Below are positions 17,203 through 26,057 of a stretch of DNA of 64,000 nucleotides, one piece after another. A program made the position numbers and the translations under genes. The stretch is from NCBI GenBank assembly GCA_963826165.1, contig CAWGWC010000007.1, forward strand, positions 310,001 through 374,000, read 5' to 3'. The notes under the pieces were generated by a model that worked only from the letters and a program-made list of their open reading frames with translations, did no database searches and was not told the DNA's origin. Each line of letters starts with the position of its first letter. Position 1 is the first letter of the stretch. Source of the stretch: JACVRW01 sp963826165 (GTDB taxonomy: Bacteria; Actinomycetota; Thermoleophilia; Solirubrobacterales; Thermoleophilaceae).

Positions 17203-18261
17203 ATGGCCGCCCGTCTCTCCGCCCTCGCGCTGTTCGCCGCCCTCGTCGCAGCGCCTGCCCTCGCGCCCCCTGACGCCGGCGCCGTCACCACGCTCGGCTC
17301 ACTCGACTCCGGCCAGACCCCGGACCGCTACTGGTGCGCCAGCCAGGACTGCCCGGACGGTGACGTCGGCGTGCGTCAGCTCGCGCTCGCCGGCGCGCAG
17401 GTGGAGGCGGACGAGGAGGGTGTGCTGGTGTCGGCCCGCGCCTTCGCCCGAAGGACTGCCGGCACCGCCCCGGCCCGGATCGTGCTGCTGCGCCCGGAAA
17501 CCGGCATTGCGGCGCGCATCGTGGCGACGGCGCCGCTGGCGGTCACCTCGCGAGCCGGCGCGCTCGCCTCAGTCGGCGGCCTCCACCTCGCCGTCGAGCC
17601 CGGCGACATGATCGGTCTCCTGTTCCGCGAAGGAGAGGTGGATGTCGGACTGAGCAACCGGCCGAGCCCCGACGGCGCCGTGGTGACCTTCGGCCCACAG
17701 TGCGCTCCGTGCGGCCAGAGCGGCGGGACGGGCGCCGAGCTCCTCCTCGACGCGACGGTCGAGCCTGACTTCGACGGCGACCTGCTCGGCGACGACACTC
17801 AGGATCCCGACGGCGGCGGCACGGGGTTCGACGATCTCGGCGGCGATGAGTTCGTCGACGAGGAGTTCGACGAGGAGGAGTTCAGCGAGGAGGGCGAACC
17901 GGCCGCGCGACGCGGCAGGCGGCTTCGCCTCCTACGGGTCACGGCCCGCCGGGACGGCGGTCTCAACCTGCTGCTGTCGGTGCCGCGGCCGGGCCGGCTG
18001 AGCGCCGTGGCCCGGACACGCTCGAAGCTCGCGACGGCGCGGACGCGCGTGCGGCGGGCGGGCCGCGTGCGGCTGGAGCTCAGCCCGCCGCCACAAGGAC
18101 AGAAGCGAGTCGAGCGGCGCGATCGGGTGCGCGCGCGGGTGACGGTCACGCTCAGGCAGCGGAACGGACGGATTCGGACCCTGAAGGCGCGGGTTCAGGC
18201 TCGAGCAGCCCCAGCCGGCCGGCGAGCCAGCGAGCGGGCAGGGCCTGCACCAGCAGGGTGA
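17203..18261 (+). CDS. Secreted protein with acidic linker and basic C-terminal domain
   Basis: A signal peptide covers the first ~27 residues (MAARLSALALFAALVAAPALA). The mature N-terminal part has four cysteines (WCASQDC and CAPCG) and a beta-rich pattern. It is followed by a very acidic linker (about residues 190-230, DDLGGDEFVDEEFDEEEF) and then an Arg-rich C-terminal half. This architecture is common among uncharacterised exported proteins of Thermoleophilia. Its last 110 bases overlap the 3' end of the antiporter gene on the other strand. No enzymatic motif is seen. Confidence 0.68.
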   Translation: MAARLSALALFAALVAAPALAPPDAGAVTTLGSLDSGQTPDRYWCASQDCPDGDVGVRQLALAGAQVEADEEGVLVSARAFARRTAGTAPARIVLLRPETGIAARIVATAPLAVTSRAGALASVGGLHLAVEPGDMIGLLFREGEVDVGLSNRPSPDGAVVTFGPQCAPCGQSGGTGAELLLDATVEPDFDGDLLGDDTQDPDGGGTGFDDLGGDEFVDEEFDEEEFSEEGEPAARRGRRLRLLRVTARRDGGLNLLLSVPRPGRLSAVARTRSKLATARTRVRRAGRVRLELSPPPQGQKRVERRDRVRARVTVTLRQRNGRIRTLKARVQARAAPAGRRASERAGPAPAG

Positions 18262-19402
18262 GGACGACGGCCAGCGCCACGACGCTGGCGAAGACGTCGT
18301 TGTAGGGGACTCCGAGGCCGGCCAGCACGCCCACGAGGGCGGCGGGGATCACGCCGGTCTCGCGCGTCCAGCACAGAAAGGCGATCTCGTTGCGCTCCCA
18401 GGCTCCGCCACGATCGGGTAGCACGCAGGCCAGCACGGTGAGCGGCCGGGCGACCAAGAGGAGCACCGCGAGCACGGCGAGGGCGGGCAGCAGGTTCTCG
18501 CCCAGCTCGGCGAAGGGGATGTTGGCCCCCAGGACCACGAACACGATCAGCGTGACCAGGTCGGCCAGGTTGTAGGCGAACTGGCGCATCTCAATCTCGT
18601 GCGGGTCGTGCATTGCCAGCCCGAGGTTGTCCATGTTGCCCACGATCAGCCCGGCCAGGAACGCGCCGAGGTAGCCGCTGCCTCCGGCGGTGTCGAGCGA
18701 GAAGAAGCTGATGGTGACCACCGCCAGCACGGCGATGGCGGCGCTTTCGCGCCAGATGCCCGCCCGGTGACTCGACACGGCCGCCGCGAGCACGATGCCG
18801 GCCACGACGCCGATGACGGTGCTCACGGCGAGGTCGGCGGCGAACTCGCCCACCGGCGCGCCGATCGAGTTGTCCCCGGTGAGCACGATCCCGGCCAGGG
18901 CCAGCGCGAGGGCCGCACCGATGGGGTCGTTGAAGGCGGACTCAGCCACCACGGTCTGGGCGATCTTGGGCCGCACCCGCGACCTGATGAACAGCGGGAT
19001 CAGGATCGCCGGGTCGGTTGGCGACAGGATCGCTCCCACCAGCAGCGCGGCCGACCACGGCAGATCGAAAACCAGGTAGGCAGCCGCGCCCACGATGAGC
19101 GTGGTCAGGATCACGCCCGGCACCACGAGCAGGCCAAGCCCGACCCAGACCTTGCGCAGAACCGGCAGCGAGAGGTTGAGGCCGCCGTAGAACAGGATGA
19201 TCGACACGCCGAGGGTGAACATCAGCTGCGCCCCGAGTGACTCGAACGGGACCTCCACCACGTCCAGGGCCGAGGGTCCGAGCGCCGCACCGATGATCAC
19301 CAGCATCAGGATCTCGGGGACGGGGACGAGCGAGGCGAGCAGGCGCGCCACCAGAGCGGCCATTAGCAGCAGACTCAGTGTGAGCAGGACGTCGTCGGTC
19401 AC
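18152..19402 (-). CDS. CPA1-family cation/proton antiporter
   Basis: The 416-residue protein is a 12-13-helix membrane transporter with the CPA1 signatures SPTDP (127-131) and ESAFNDP (154-160, the ion-binding Asn158/Asp159 pair). It lacks a long cytoplasmic tail or TrkA-C domain. Na+/H+ or K+/H+ exchange is expected; the ion cannot be settled from the sequence. The ATG at 19402 overlaps the stop of the upstream sensor-like gene (ATGA), so the two are likely cotranslated. Confidence 0.9.
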   Translation of the reverse strand: MTDDVLLTLSLLLMAALVARLLASLVPVPEILMLVIIGAALGPSALDVVEVPFESLGAQLMFTLGVSIILFYGGLNLSLPVLRKVWVGLGLLVVPGVILTTLIVGAAAYLVFDLPWSAALLVGAILSPTDPAILIPLFIRSRVRPKIAQTVVAESAFNDPIGAALALALAGIVLTGDNSIGAPVGEFAADLAVSTVIGVVAGIVLAAAVSSHRAGIWRESAAIAVLAVVTISFFSLDTAGGSGYLGAFLAGLIVGNMDNLGLAMHDPHEIEMRQFAYNLADLVTLIVFVVLGANIPFAELGENLLPALAVLAVLLLVARPLTVLACVLPDRGGAWERNEIAFLCWTRETGVIPAALVGVLAGLGVPYNDVFASVVALAVVLTLLVQALPARWLAGRLGLLEPEPAPSGSESVRSAA

Positions 19403-20055
19403 GTACTCGGCTCCCGGCGGCTGCGTTCGCCCTCGAGCGCGAGACGCGCGAGGTCGCTCGCCGTCAGGAGCAACAGCACGATCACGATGGCCGCTCCCAG
19501 GCCCACGGCAATCAGCTGCTTACGGGCCCGGTCGCGCTCTTCGCCGAAGGCGGCCTCGGTGGCGCCCTCGGCCTGCTCCTGGTAGCGCGCCAGGCGCTCC
19601 GCGGCGCCCGCCGTGGACTCGAAGGTGGCGATCTCGGGACCGAGCAGGATGCGCTTGGTCACGTCCTCACGTCCTCGCTGAAGGGCGCGCCAGGCCACCG
19701 CGTCGAGGCTCATGAAGTCGGCGAATCCGGCCTTGAGCTCGCTTAGCAGCGCCTCCTCGCGAGGACCGGTGAAGGCCTCCTCGGCCGCGCGCAGGTCGCG
19801 CCGGAAGTCGGCCACTGCGCTGTCGAAACGCGGGCGAGAACGCCCGTCGTCGTAGCCCCACGCGGTCTGCCACCCGTTCACGTCGGTCACGCCGAACTTC
19901 AGGTCGAGGGCGAGCGCGCGTCGGGTGGAGCGGTCCTGGACCTCGCCAAAGCGGTCGCCGAGCCGGTCCATGGCGTTGAGGGCGACCGTGATCGTCACGA
20001 TCGGCCCTAACACGGTCAGCAGAATGGCCAGGTACAGCTTGGTCTTGATGGTCAA
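19399..20055 (-). CDS. Two-helix membrane protein with periplasmic helical sensor-type domain, no output domain
   Basis: The 218-residue protein has an N-terminal membrane helix (residues 6-28), about 145 mostly helical external residues (RRALALDLKFGVTDVNGWQTAWGYDD) and a second membrane helix (about 180-205). It ends soon after. This is the 4-helix-bundle topology of chemoreceptor and histidine-kinase input domains, but HAMP and output domains are absent. Its 4-bp overlap with the antiporter gene suggests that it senses conditions for, or assembles with, that transporter. This is an inference. Confidence 0.7.
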   Translation of the reverse strand: MTIKTKLYLAILLTVLGPIVTITVALNAMDRLGDRFGEVQDRSTRRALALDLKFGVTDVNGWQTAWGYDDGRSRPRFDSAVADFRRDLRAAEEAFTGPREEALLSELKAGFADFMSLDAVAWRALQRGREDVTKRILLGPEIATFESTAGAAERLARYQEQAEGATEAAFGEERDRARKQLIAVGLGAAIVIVLLLLTASDLARLALEGERSRREPST

Positions 20056-20084
20056 CGCGCGCCGCCCCGCCCACGAGCGCGTAT

Positions 20085-20312
20085 ATGGTGGCCGTCGTGC
20101 TGCTCTTCGTGATCACGCAGGACCTCCCCCTGATCCTGCTCGTGGCGCTGCTCGGGCTGTGCTACCTCACCGCGATCGAGCTCGCCTCCGAGGACGACCC
20201 GATCATGATCAAGGCTTGGTGGGTCCTGCTGGTGTTTCTCACCAACGTGGTCGGCTATGCGGCGTTCCGGATCTGGCTGGCAGCTCGCCGGCGCGGGCGC
20301 ACCAGCGCCTGA
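20085..20312 (+). CDS. Small two-helix membrane protein
   Basis: The 75-residue product consists of two hydrophobic segments (about residues 2-28 and 43-66) joined by an acidic loop (IELASEDDPIMIKAWW) and ends in a basic tail. No family motif is recognisable. It is divergent from the sensor-like gene and ends 5 bp before the stop of the convergent GAF/PucR regulator. Coding probability is supported by the clean membrane topology and fit between neighbours, but it remains hypothetical. Confidence 0.55.
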   Translation: MVAVVLLFVITQDLPLILLVALLGLCYLTAIELASEDDPIMIKAWWVLLVFLTNVVGYAAFRIWLAARRRGRTSA

Positions 20313-20317
20313 GCTGC

Positions 20318-22111
20318 TCACCGTCGGGGCTCCTCGCGCACCCGCTGCAGGCGAGCGACCTTGAGCGCGAGCTCGAGCGACAGCAGGTCTTCGGCCTGCA
20401 GGTCGAGGCCCGAGACCTGCTGGATGCGCTCGAGCCGCTGTCGCACGGTGTTCGGGTGGATGTAGAGCGCCCGGGCGCTGGCCGCCACGCTGCAGCGAGA
20501 GGCCAGGTAGCGCTCGAGCGTGTCCACGAGCCGGGCGTTGCGGTCGTGGTCGTAGTCGGCCAGCGCGGAGACTGCCTGGCCATATCGGTCGCGCGGAGCC
20601 TCGTCGAGCTCCAGGTTGACCAGATAGCGGTAGGCGCCCAGCCGGTCATAGGACACCGCACCGCCGCCCGCGGAAAGGGAGTGGCCGATACGGGCGGCAT
20701 CGGCGGCCTCGCGCAGCCGGCGCTTGGCGCTTGCCGCCCCGCGGTCGGCCCCCGACAAGCCGATGTCGATCGACAGCTCGCCGCCCAGCTCGTCGCAGGT
20801 CCGGTGTAGCCCCTCGACTGCGCCCCTCTCCAGCGCGGGCAGCGGCACCAGCGCGCGCAGCGCGTCGTGACGCGTGTCGAAGAACGCGCGCCGGTACTGG
20901 CGTCGCACCCGCGACTGCAGCAAGCCGGCGAGCTCGGGCCACGGCGCCTCCTCGTTCCCGCTGGCCGGCGCCCGCGTGGCGTGCAGGAAGACGTGCGGGC
21001 GGGTCAGGTCGCAGCGCGCCTCGATGGCCTTCGCCTCGGCCGTCTGCACCGAGCCGGCGGCGAGCGCCTCGAACATGTCCTTGACGATGTTCTCGGCGGT
21101 CAGCCGCTCGATCAGCTCGGCCTTCTTCAGGCCCACGGCGGTCTGGTTGGCCACCGCGCCCAGCAGCTCCCCGTCCTCGTCGCCGAAGGACCTTCCCGTC
21201 ACGGTGCAGCACAGCAGGCCGAGCTGCTCGTCCCCCGCCGTGAGTGGAGCCACGAGCAGGCGCTCGTCACCGTCGACGTCGCCCCGGGCTGTCTGTCCGC
21301 GGCCTCTGCGCCGCTCGCGGCGCACCATGTCGAGTAGAAGTACGGCACGCCCGGGACGCGGACCAGCACCAGCGGGCTCAGGAGGATCGGCGGCGGCGAG
21401 CACGAGCTCGTCGGCCTCAGCATCCAGCCGCCAGATCTGGCAGGTGTCGGCGCCGAGCAGCTCACGGGCCCCGCGGGTGACGGCGTCGTGCAGGTCCTCG
21501 CGCAGCGTGACCGCCGCCAGCGCCTGGCTCAGCCGCGTGAGCGTCGTCAGGGCGTCCACGCGCCGGCGGCTGTCCTCGTAGAGCTGCGCATTCTCGATCG
21601 CTCCCGCGGCCAGCGAGGCGATGTGGACGAGGAGGTTGAGCACCTCGTCGTCGAATTCCCGCGGCGCCTTCGTGTGCAGGACGACCACTCCGATCACCGC
21701 GCCCGAGCGGTACAGCAGCGGCACGGCCACCATGGACTGGAAGCGCTCTTCGTCGAGCTCGGGCACGTACTTCATGCGCGGATCCTCGAGCGCCCGCTCG
21801 CGGATGAACTCGGGTGTCCGCGTGCGGGCGACCCAGCCGGTCAGTCCCTCGTCCACCCCCCACTCGAGGGTGCCCACGAGCTTCGCGTAGCGGGGTGAGG
21901 CGGCCCGCAGCACAAGCCGGTCGTCGTGCAGGAAGTACACGAAGCACGCGTGACAGCCGGTGGCGTCGGTGGCGATCTCCACGAAGCCTTCGAGAACGCG
22001 ATCGAGCGACAGCGACGAGGAGACGGTCTTGATCACCGCATAGAGCGTCTCGTTCTCGCGCCGAACGCGTCCGGGGGCGTCGCCGCCATCGGTCACCCGT
22101 GAGACAGTCAT
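20318..22111 (-). CDS. GAF-domain transcription regulator with PucR/CdaR-type C-terminal helix-turn-helix
   Basis: The 597-residue protein has two GAF-like sensor domains (about residues 30-180 and 190-340, for example GVDEGLTGWVARTRTPEF and SMVAVPLLYRSGAVIGVVVLHTK). A degenerate middle region follows, then a C-terminal PucR/CdaR helix-turn-helix (TLERYLASRCSVAASARAL then YIHPNTVRQRLERIQ). Such regulators often control nitrogen-compound use. I start at the ATG at 22111 because AAAGGAGG lies 5 bases upstream; the open frame extends further. It is divergent from amt. Paired palindromes lie between the two, and the same palindrome precedes glnT/glxB. Confidence 0.85.
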   Translation of the reverse strand: MTVSRVTDGGDAPGRVRRENETLYAVIKTVSSSLSLDRVLEGFVEIATDATGCHACFVYFLHDDRLVLRAASPRYAKLVGTLEWGVDEGLTGWVARTRTPEFIRERALEDPRMKYVPELDEERFQSMVAVPLLYRSGAVIGVVVLHTKAPREFDDEVLNLLVHIASLAAGAIENAQLYEDSRRRVDALTTLTRLSQALAAVTLREDLHDAVTRGARELLGADTCQIWRLDAEADELVLAAADPPEPAGAGPRPGRAVLLLDMVRRERRRGRGQTARGDVDGDERLLVAPLTAGDEQLGLLCCTVTGRSFGDEDGELLGAVANQTAVGLKKAELIERLTAENIVKDMFEALAAGSVQTAEAKAIEARCDLTRPHVFLHATRAPASGNEEAPWPELAGLLQSRVRRQYRRAFFDTRHDALRALVPLPALERGAVEGLHRTCDELGGELSIDIGLSGADRGAASAKRRLREAADAARIGHSLSAGGGAVSYDRLGAYRYLVNLELDEAPRDRYGQAVSALADYDHDRNARLVDTLERYLASRCSVAASARALYIHPNTVRQRLERIQQVSGLDLQAEDLLSLELALKVARLQRVREEPRR

Positions 22112-22161
22112 GCGAGCCTCCTTTCCGTCCGCATCGTAGCCCCGGCTCATCGTTGGCCATA

Positions 22162-22209
22162 TGTGAGGATTCCACACTCGTTGAGTATCAACCCTGTGGT
22201 TTCCTCACA
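22162..22209. promoter_or_regulatory. Paired palindromic operator candidates between the PucR-type regulator and amt
   Basis: TGTGAGGATTCCACACT (22162-22178) and CCTGTGGTTTCCTCACA (22193-22209) fit the pattern TGTGNGGNNNCCNCACA with one or a few mismatches and start 31 bp apart, close to three helical turns. They lie between divergent genes, so one set could control both. The same motif occurs at 15727 in the glnT/glxB promoter. Confidence 0.55.
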
Positions 22210-22313
22210 TTGCAGAGCGCGCCAGCCCCAATTAGCGTCGCAGCTCAGGTGACTCGTGCCAGCAGTCTCTTGAGCGCTCTTGGTGCCTGTGCGCGCCGGG
22301 CGGGGAGGATCGG

Positions 22314-23750
22314 ATGATCGCGTTCGTCATGGCTCAGGTCGAAAGCCTGGAAGAGGCCGCGCCCGTCGAGGCTCAGAACCTCGACGCCGTGATCCTGGGC
22401 GAGCAGTTCTACTTCTTCACCGTCGTCCTCATGTGGCTGATCCATGTCGGCTTCATGAGCTATGAGGCCGGCGTGGTACGGCGCAAGAACGTGCTCGCCA
22501 CGGCGATGAAGAACATCCTCACGATCGCCGTCGTCACGCCGAGCTTCTACTACTTCGGCTGGTGGATCTACAACTGCAACCAGCCCGGGCTGCCGATCGG
22601 TCCCAACTCCAGCGACTTCACCGCGCTGGCCTGCCAGGGAGGGATCCCCTGGTCGGACGCGTTCGGCCCGAACCTGACCAACAACATCAACCTGATCTTC
22701 TTCTTGGCGTTCCTGCTGTTCTCATGGACCACGGCGTCGATCATGTCCGGTGCCCTGCTCGAGCGGGTGCGCATGTCGGCCTACCTGCTGCTGGCGGTGC
22801 TGCTCGGCTCGGTGGTGTGGATCCTCGACGCCGCCTGGGGCTGGAGCGCCGGCGGCTGGCTCACGCTGCGCTTCGGCTTCCACGACGCCATCGCGTCCGG
22901 CGTGGTGCACGGCGTGGCCGGTGCCTTCACTCTGGGGGTGCTCTTCCACCTCGGACCGCGCATAGGCAAGTACACCCGCGACGGGCTCACGCGCCAGTTC
23001 AGGGCGCACAACCTTCACCTGACGCTGCTCGGGCTGATGCTGATCTTCACGGGGTTCTACGCCTTCTACGCCGCCTGTCTGGTGATCAGTTCCACCGCCT
23101 TCCCGGGCTGGGCGAACATTTACCTCAGCCCGACCACGCTCGGCTCGATCACGATGGTGATCACCTTCGGGTTCGCAGGCGGCTTCACCGGAGGCTACTT
23201 CGCTTCCAGAGGTGACCCGTTCTGGACGGTCTCGGGTGGCCTCGCCGGGGTCATCGGAGTGTCGTCGGGCGCGGACGTCTACGCCCCCACCTTGGCCTAT
23301 CTGCTGGCTGCCGCCACGGCGGCGCTGGCGGTCTACGCCGGCTCCTTCATCGAGAAGCGCATGCGCGTGGACGACGTGGTCGGGGCCGTGGCGGTGCACG
23401 GCTTCGCCGGCTTCCTCGGGATGCTGTGGGTGGGCGTGTTCGCGGCCGGCTATCCGACCGGGCTCAACAACGTGGACAGCTCGATCGGCGGGCAGCTGAT
23501 CGGCATGGCCACGTTCCTGCCGCTCGGCTTCCTTTCGGGCTGGGTGGCCGCGCTGATCCTCAAGAAGTTGAATCTCCTGCGGGTACCACCCGAAGTGGAG
23601 CTCGAGGGACTGGACGTCTCCGAGTACGAAGAGGATCTGTTCGCGCCGGAGTTCTCGCGCGCCGGCGAGACGCTCGTGGAGCCCGACGGGACGATCGTGC
23701 CGGCGGCCGGAGTCTTACTCGAGGCCGAGCGGGAGGTGGTGCGCCGGTGA
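22314..23750 (+). CDS. amt: Ammonium transporter (Amt/Mep/Rh family)
   Basis: The 478-residue protein has about 11 membrane helices. The twin pore histidines are conserved in SGVVHGVAGAF and AVHGFAGFLG, and the Asp eight residues before the first (FHDAIASGVVH) matches the structural Asp of AmtB. The N-terminal region (residues 1-30) has an acidic stretch before the first helix. The C-terminal ~60 residues form an acidic cytoplasmic tail. GGGGAGG precedes the ATG at 22314. Methylammonium is a known Amt substrate analogue, which fits the methylamine genes elsewhere in the window. Two small one-helix proteins follow directly. Confidence 0.88.
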   Translation: MIAFVMAQVESLEEAAPVEAQNLDAVILGEQFYFFTVVLMWLIHVGFMSYEAGVVRRKNVLATAMKNILTIAVVTPSFYYFGWWIYNCNQPGLPIGPNSSDFTALACQGGIPWSDAFGPNLTNNINLIFFLAFLLFSWTTASIMSGALLERVRMSAYLLLAVLLGSVVWILDAAWGWSAGGWLTLRFGFHDAIASGVVHGVAGAFTLGVLFHLGPRIGKYTRDGLTRQFRAHNLHLTLLGLMLIFTGFYAFYAACLVISSTAFPGWANIYLSPTTLGSITMVITFGFAGGFTGGYFASRGDPFWTVSGGLAGVIGVSSGADVYAPTLAYLLAAATAALAVYAGSFIEKRMRVDDVVGAVAVHGFAGFLGMLWVGVFAAGYPTGLNNVDSSIGGQLIGMATFLPLGFLSGWVAALILKKLNLLRVPPEVELEGLDVSEYEEDLFAPEFSRAGETLVEPDGTIVPAAGVLLEAEREVVRR

Positions 23751-23797
23751 CCATCCGAGCGACAGCGGACGCGCGACATCCGGGGGAAGGGGTCTGA

Positions 23798-24124
23798 ATG
23801 CCTGCTCTGATCGATAGCTCGCCGGCGTGCGTGGTCTCCAACGAGGTGGCCGAGCCGGCCGACGACTCCGCCGACTTCATCCTCCAGGCCAACTACGAGG
23901 AGTGCGCAGGCTTCATGACCTTCGGGCCCGGCAGCACCTACGGTGACGAGGGCGCCGCCGCGGAGACCGCCTACTACGTGCTTACCGTGCTGGGCATCGT
24001 GTTCATGGTGCTGGCCCTGATCGCCTGGGTCGTGTACGAGAACAGACAGCTGATCGGACATGTGGCTCGGCTGCGGCGAGCACCCGACGGCAGCGTACGG
24101 CCGGACCTGGGAGGCACCGAATGA
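23798..24124 (+). CDS. Small single-pass membrane protein following amt
   Basis: The 108-residue protein has an acidic external-looking N-terminal half with two cysteines (SPACVV and YEECAGF), one hydrophobic helix (about residues 64-84, AYYVLTVLGIVFMVLALIAW) and a basic cytoplasmic tail. Its stop overlaps the start of the next small gene (ATGA). The arrangement suggests an accessory subunit or regulator of the Amt channel. No known family is recognised. Confidence 0.65.
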   Translation: MPALIDSSPACVVSNEVAEPADDSADFILQANYEECAGFMTFGPGSTYGDEGAAAETAYYVLTVLGIVFMVLALIAWVVYENRQLIGHVARLRRAPDGSVRPDLGGTE

Positions 24125-24288
24125 TCGACAACGGCAGCAGCAAGCGTCAGATCGAGTTCCCGCCGGAGCAGACGCACGTCAAGGGCTTCGAGGTCGCGAT
24201 GTTGGCGATCTCGGTCCTGTGCATGATCATCGTGCTGGTGATCCTGCTCTTCACGAACCTCGGGAACGAATTCCGTCCAACGCTCTGA
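24121..24288 (+). CDS. 55-residue single-pass membrane peptide following amt
   Basis: The ATG at 24121 overlaps the preceding stop (ATGA). The product has a polar N-terminus (MIDNGSSKRQIEFPPEQTHV), one membrane helix (about residues 22-45, VAMLAISVLCMIIVLVILLF) and a short tail ending FRPTL. The perfect translational coupling and ideal membrane-anchor shape argue that it is real despite its size. It may form a small complex with Amt and the 108-residue protein. It has no recognised family. Confidence 0.6.
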   Translation: MIDNGSSKRQIEFPPEQTHVKGFEVAMLAISVLCMIIVLVILLFTNLGNEFRPTL

Positions 24289-24376
24289 GCGCCGAATCGG
24301 AAGGCTCGCGGGCGCCGCCCGCTCGCCGATCTCCCCCCGCCCCGCACCGCCGGGGTTCACGTGGCCACGTCTGCTG

Positions 24377-24673
24377 GTGGTGGTCGCCGTGCTCGTGCTC
24401 GCATTCGCGGTGTCGCGCGGCTGCCAGCAGTCGCAGGTGCGGGTCTCCGAGGAGCAGGCCATCGCCACGGCCCGAGAGCAGGTGGAGTTCACTCCGCGGC
24501 GCACACAGATCAGGCTGCTGCGCCAGGGGCTCAACTCGCGGCCGAACTGGATCGTGTCGCTGTCGATCCCCGACAGCGAGCCGGATACGTTCAAGCGGCT
24601 GGCGGTGGTGCGGGTGGACGCCAATACAGGCCGGGTGGTGGACGTGAGGACGCAGCCCGTGCCCGCGCAGTAG
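24377..24673 (+). CDS. Membrane-anchored PepSY-like small protein
   Basis: The 98-residue product starts with a hydrophobic anchor (VVAVLVLAFAVSRGC) and continues with a soluble domain, EEQAIATAREQVEFTPRR to VVRVDANTGRVVDVRTQPVP. The final beta-turn pattern resembles PepSY domains that inhibit or chaperone exported proteins. The frame has no usable start codon further upstream, although coding-like sequence (ending PPGFTWPRLL) precedes the GTG at 24377, so the true start is uncertain. It lies 89 bp after the Amt accessory peptides and converges on radA. Confidence 0.55.
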   Translation: MVVAVLVLAFAVSRGCQQSQVRVSEEQAIATAREQVEFTPRRTQIRLLRQGLNSRPNWIVSLSIPDSEPDTFKRLAVVRVDANTGRVVDVRTQPVPAQ

Positions 24674-24686
24674 GAGCGCCGGATGC

Positions 24687-26057
24687 TCAGGCGGCGCGGG
24701 CCCGGTCCTGGGCGCCGCCGCGGGCCGCCGCGGCCAGCGCTTGCCGCAGCGTCGACGGCCCCGCACCCGGATGGACCACCTCGGCCAGCCCGAACTTGCG
24801 CGCTTCGGCCAGCCGCCGGTCGGGGTGGCCGACATGACGGAGCTCGCCTGTCAGCCCCAACTCGCCAAATGCCGCAAGCGGCCGCTCGCCCCCCAGCTCC
24901 GCACCCTTGGTCGCCGAGGCCAGGGCCAGGGCTATGGCCAGATCGGCCCCCGGCTCGTCCACCCGCACGCCGCCGGCCACCGACACGAACACGTCGCTGC
25001 CGCCGATCGAGACGCCCCCGTGACGAGCGAGCACGGCCAGCACCAGGGCCAGGCGGTTGCGATCCACGCCGTTGGCCACCCGGCGCGGGGGCACGAGCTC
25101 GCTGGGCGCCACCAGGGCCTGCACCTCCACGAGCAGCGGCCGGGAGCCCTCCATGGCGCACAGCACCACCGACCCCGGCGCGCGGGTGGCCTCGTTGACG
25201 AAGCGCGCGCTGGCGTCCTCGACCTCCACGAGGCCGTGCTCGTGCATCTCGAACACCCCCACCTCGTTGGTGGAGCCGAAGCGGTTCTTGAGGGCACGCA
25301 GCGTGCGGTAGGTCCGCTCGCGCTCGCCCTCGAAGGAGAGCACGCAGTCCACCAGGTGCTCGAGCACCCGCGGGCCGGCGATCGAGCCCTCCTTGGTCAC
25401 GTGCCCGACGAGGATCACCGCCACGCCGCGCGCCTTGGCCAGGCGCATCAGGCGGCCGGCCACCTCGCGCACCTGGCCCACCGACCCGGGGCCTCCCGAC
25501 AGCGCCGGGTCGTAGAGCACCTGCACCGAGTCCACCACGCAGACCTCGGGGCGCTCGGCCTCGATCGTGGCCAGCACCGCGTCGAGGTCCGTGTCGGCCA
25601 CGATCGGCACGGTCAGAGCCTCGGGGCCCAGGCGCTGGGCGCGCAGCTTGACCTGAGCGGCCGACTCCTCACCCGACACGTAGAGCACCTTGCGCCCGGC
25701 GGCGGCCAGGTGGCCGAGAGCGCCGGTGGTGAGAGTCGACTTGCCGATCCCCGGCGAGCCCCCGATCAGCACCAGCGACCCGGGCACGAGACCTCCGCCG
25801 AGAACGCGGTCGAGCTCGCCGATGGAGGTGACCATGCGCTCCACCTTCGGCGCACGCACCTGACCCAGCGGCACCGGCTCGAGCGCCCGTGCCGAGCGCC
25901 GCCCGCCGCCCGAACCGCCACCGCGGCCGGCGGGCGCGGAGGCACGGGTCTCCTCGGCGAGAGTGTTCCACTCGCCGCAGCCCGGGCAGCGGCCGTGCCA
26001 CTTGGGACTCTCGTGGCCGCACGACGTGCAGGCGAAGACGGTGGCGGAACGGGCCAT
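24687..26057 (-). CDS. radA: DNA repair protein RadA (Sms)
   Basis: The 456-residue protein has all RadA parts. There is an N-terminal zinc finger with C10, C13, C24 and C27 (FACTSCGHESP ... RCPGCGEW), Walker A GGSPGIGKST, Walker B CVVDSVQ, the RadA-specific KNRFGSTNEVGVF motif and a C-terminal Lon-protease-like domain with GGVRVDEPGADLAIALALAS. RadA promotes branch migration in recombinational repair. The start is the ATG at 26057. It converges on the PepSY-like gene. Confidence 0.96.
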   Translation of the reverse strand: MARSATVFACTSCGHESPKWHGRCPGCGEWNTLAEETRASAPAGRGGGSGGGRRSARALEPVPLGQVRAPKVERMVTSIGELDRVLGGGLVPGSLVLIGGSPGIGKSTLTTGALGHLAAAGRKVLYVSGEESAAQVKLRAQRLGPEALTVPIVADTDLDAVLATIEAERPEVCVVDSVQVLYDPALSGGPGSVGQVREVAGRLMRLAKARGVAVILVGHVTKEGSIAGPRVLEHLVDCVLSFEGERERTYRTLRALKNRFGSTNEVGVFEMHEHGLVEVEDASARFVNEATRAPGSVVLCAMEGSRPLLVEVQALVAPSELVPPRRVANGVDRNRLALVLAVLARHGGVSIGGSDVFVSVAGGVRVDEPGADLAIALALASATKGAELGGERPLAAFGELGLTGELRHVGHPDRRLAEARKFGLAEVVHPGAGPSTLRQALAAAARGGAQDRARAA

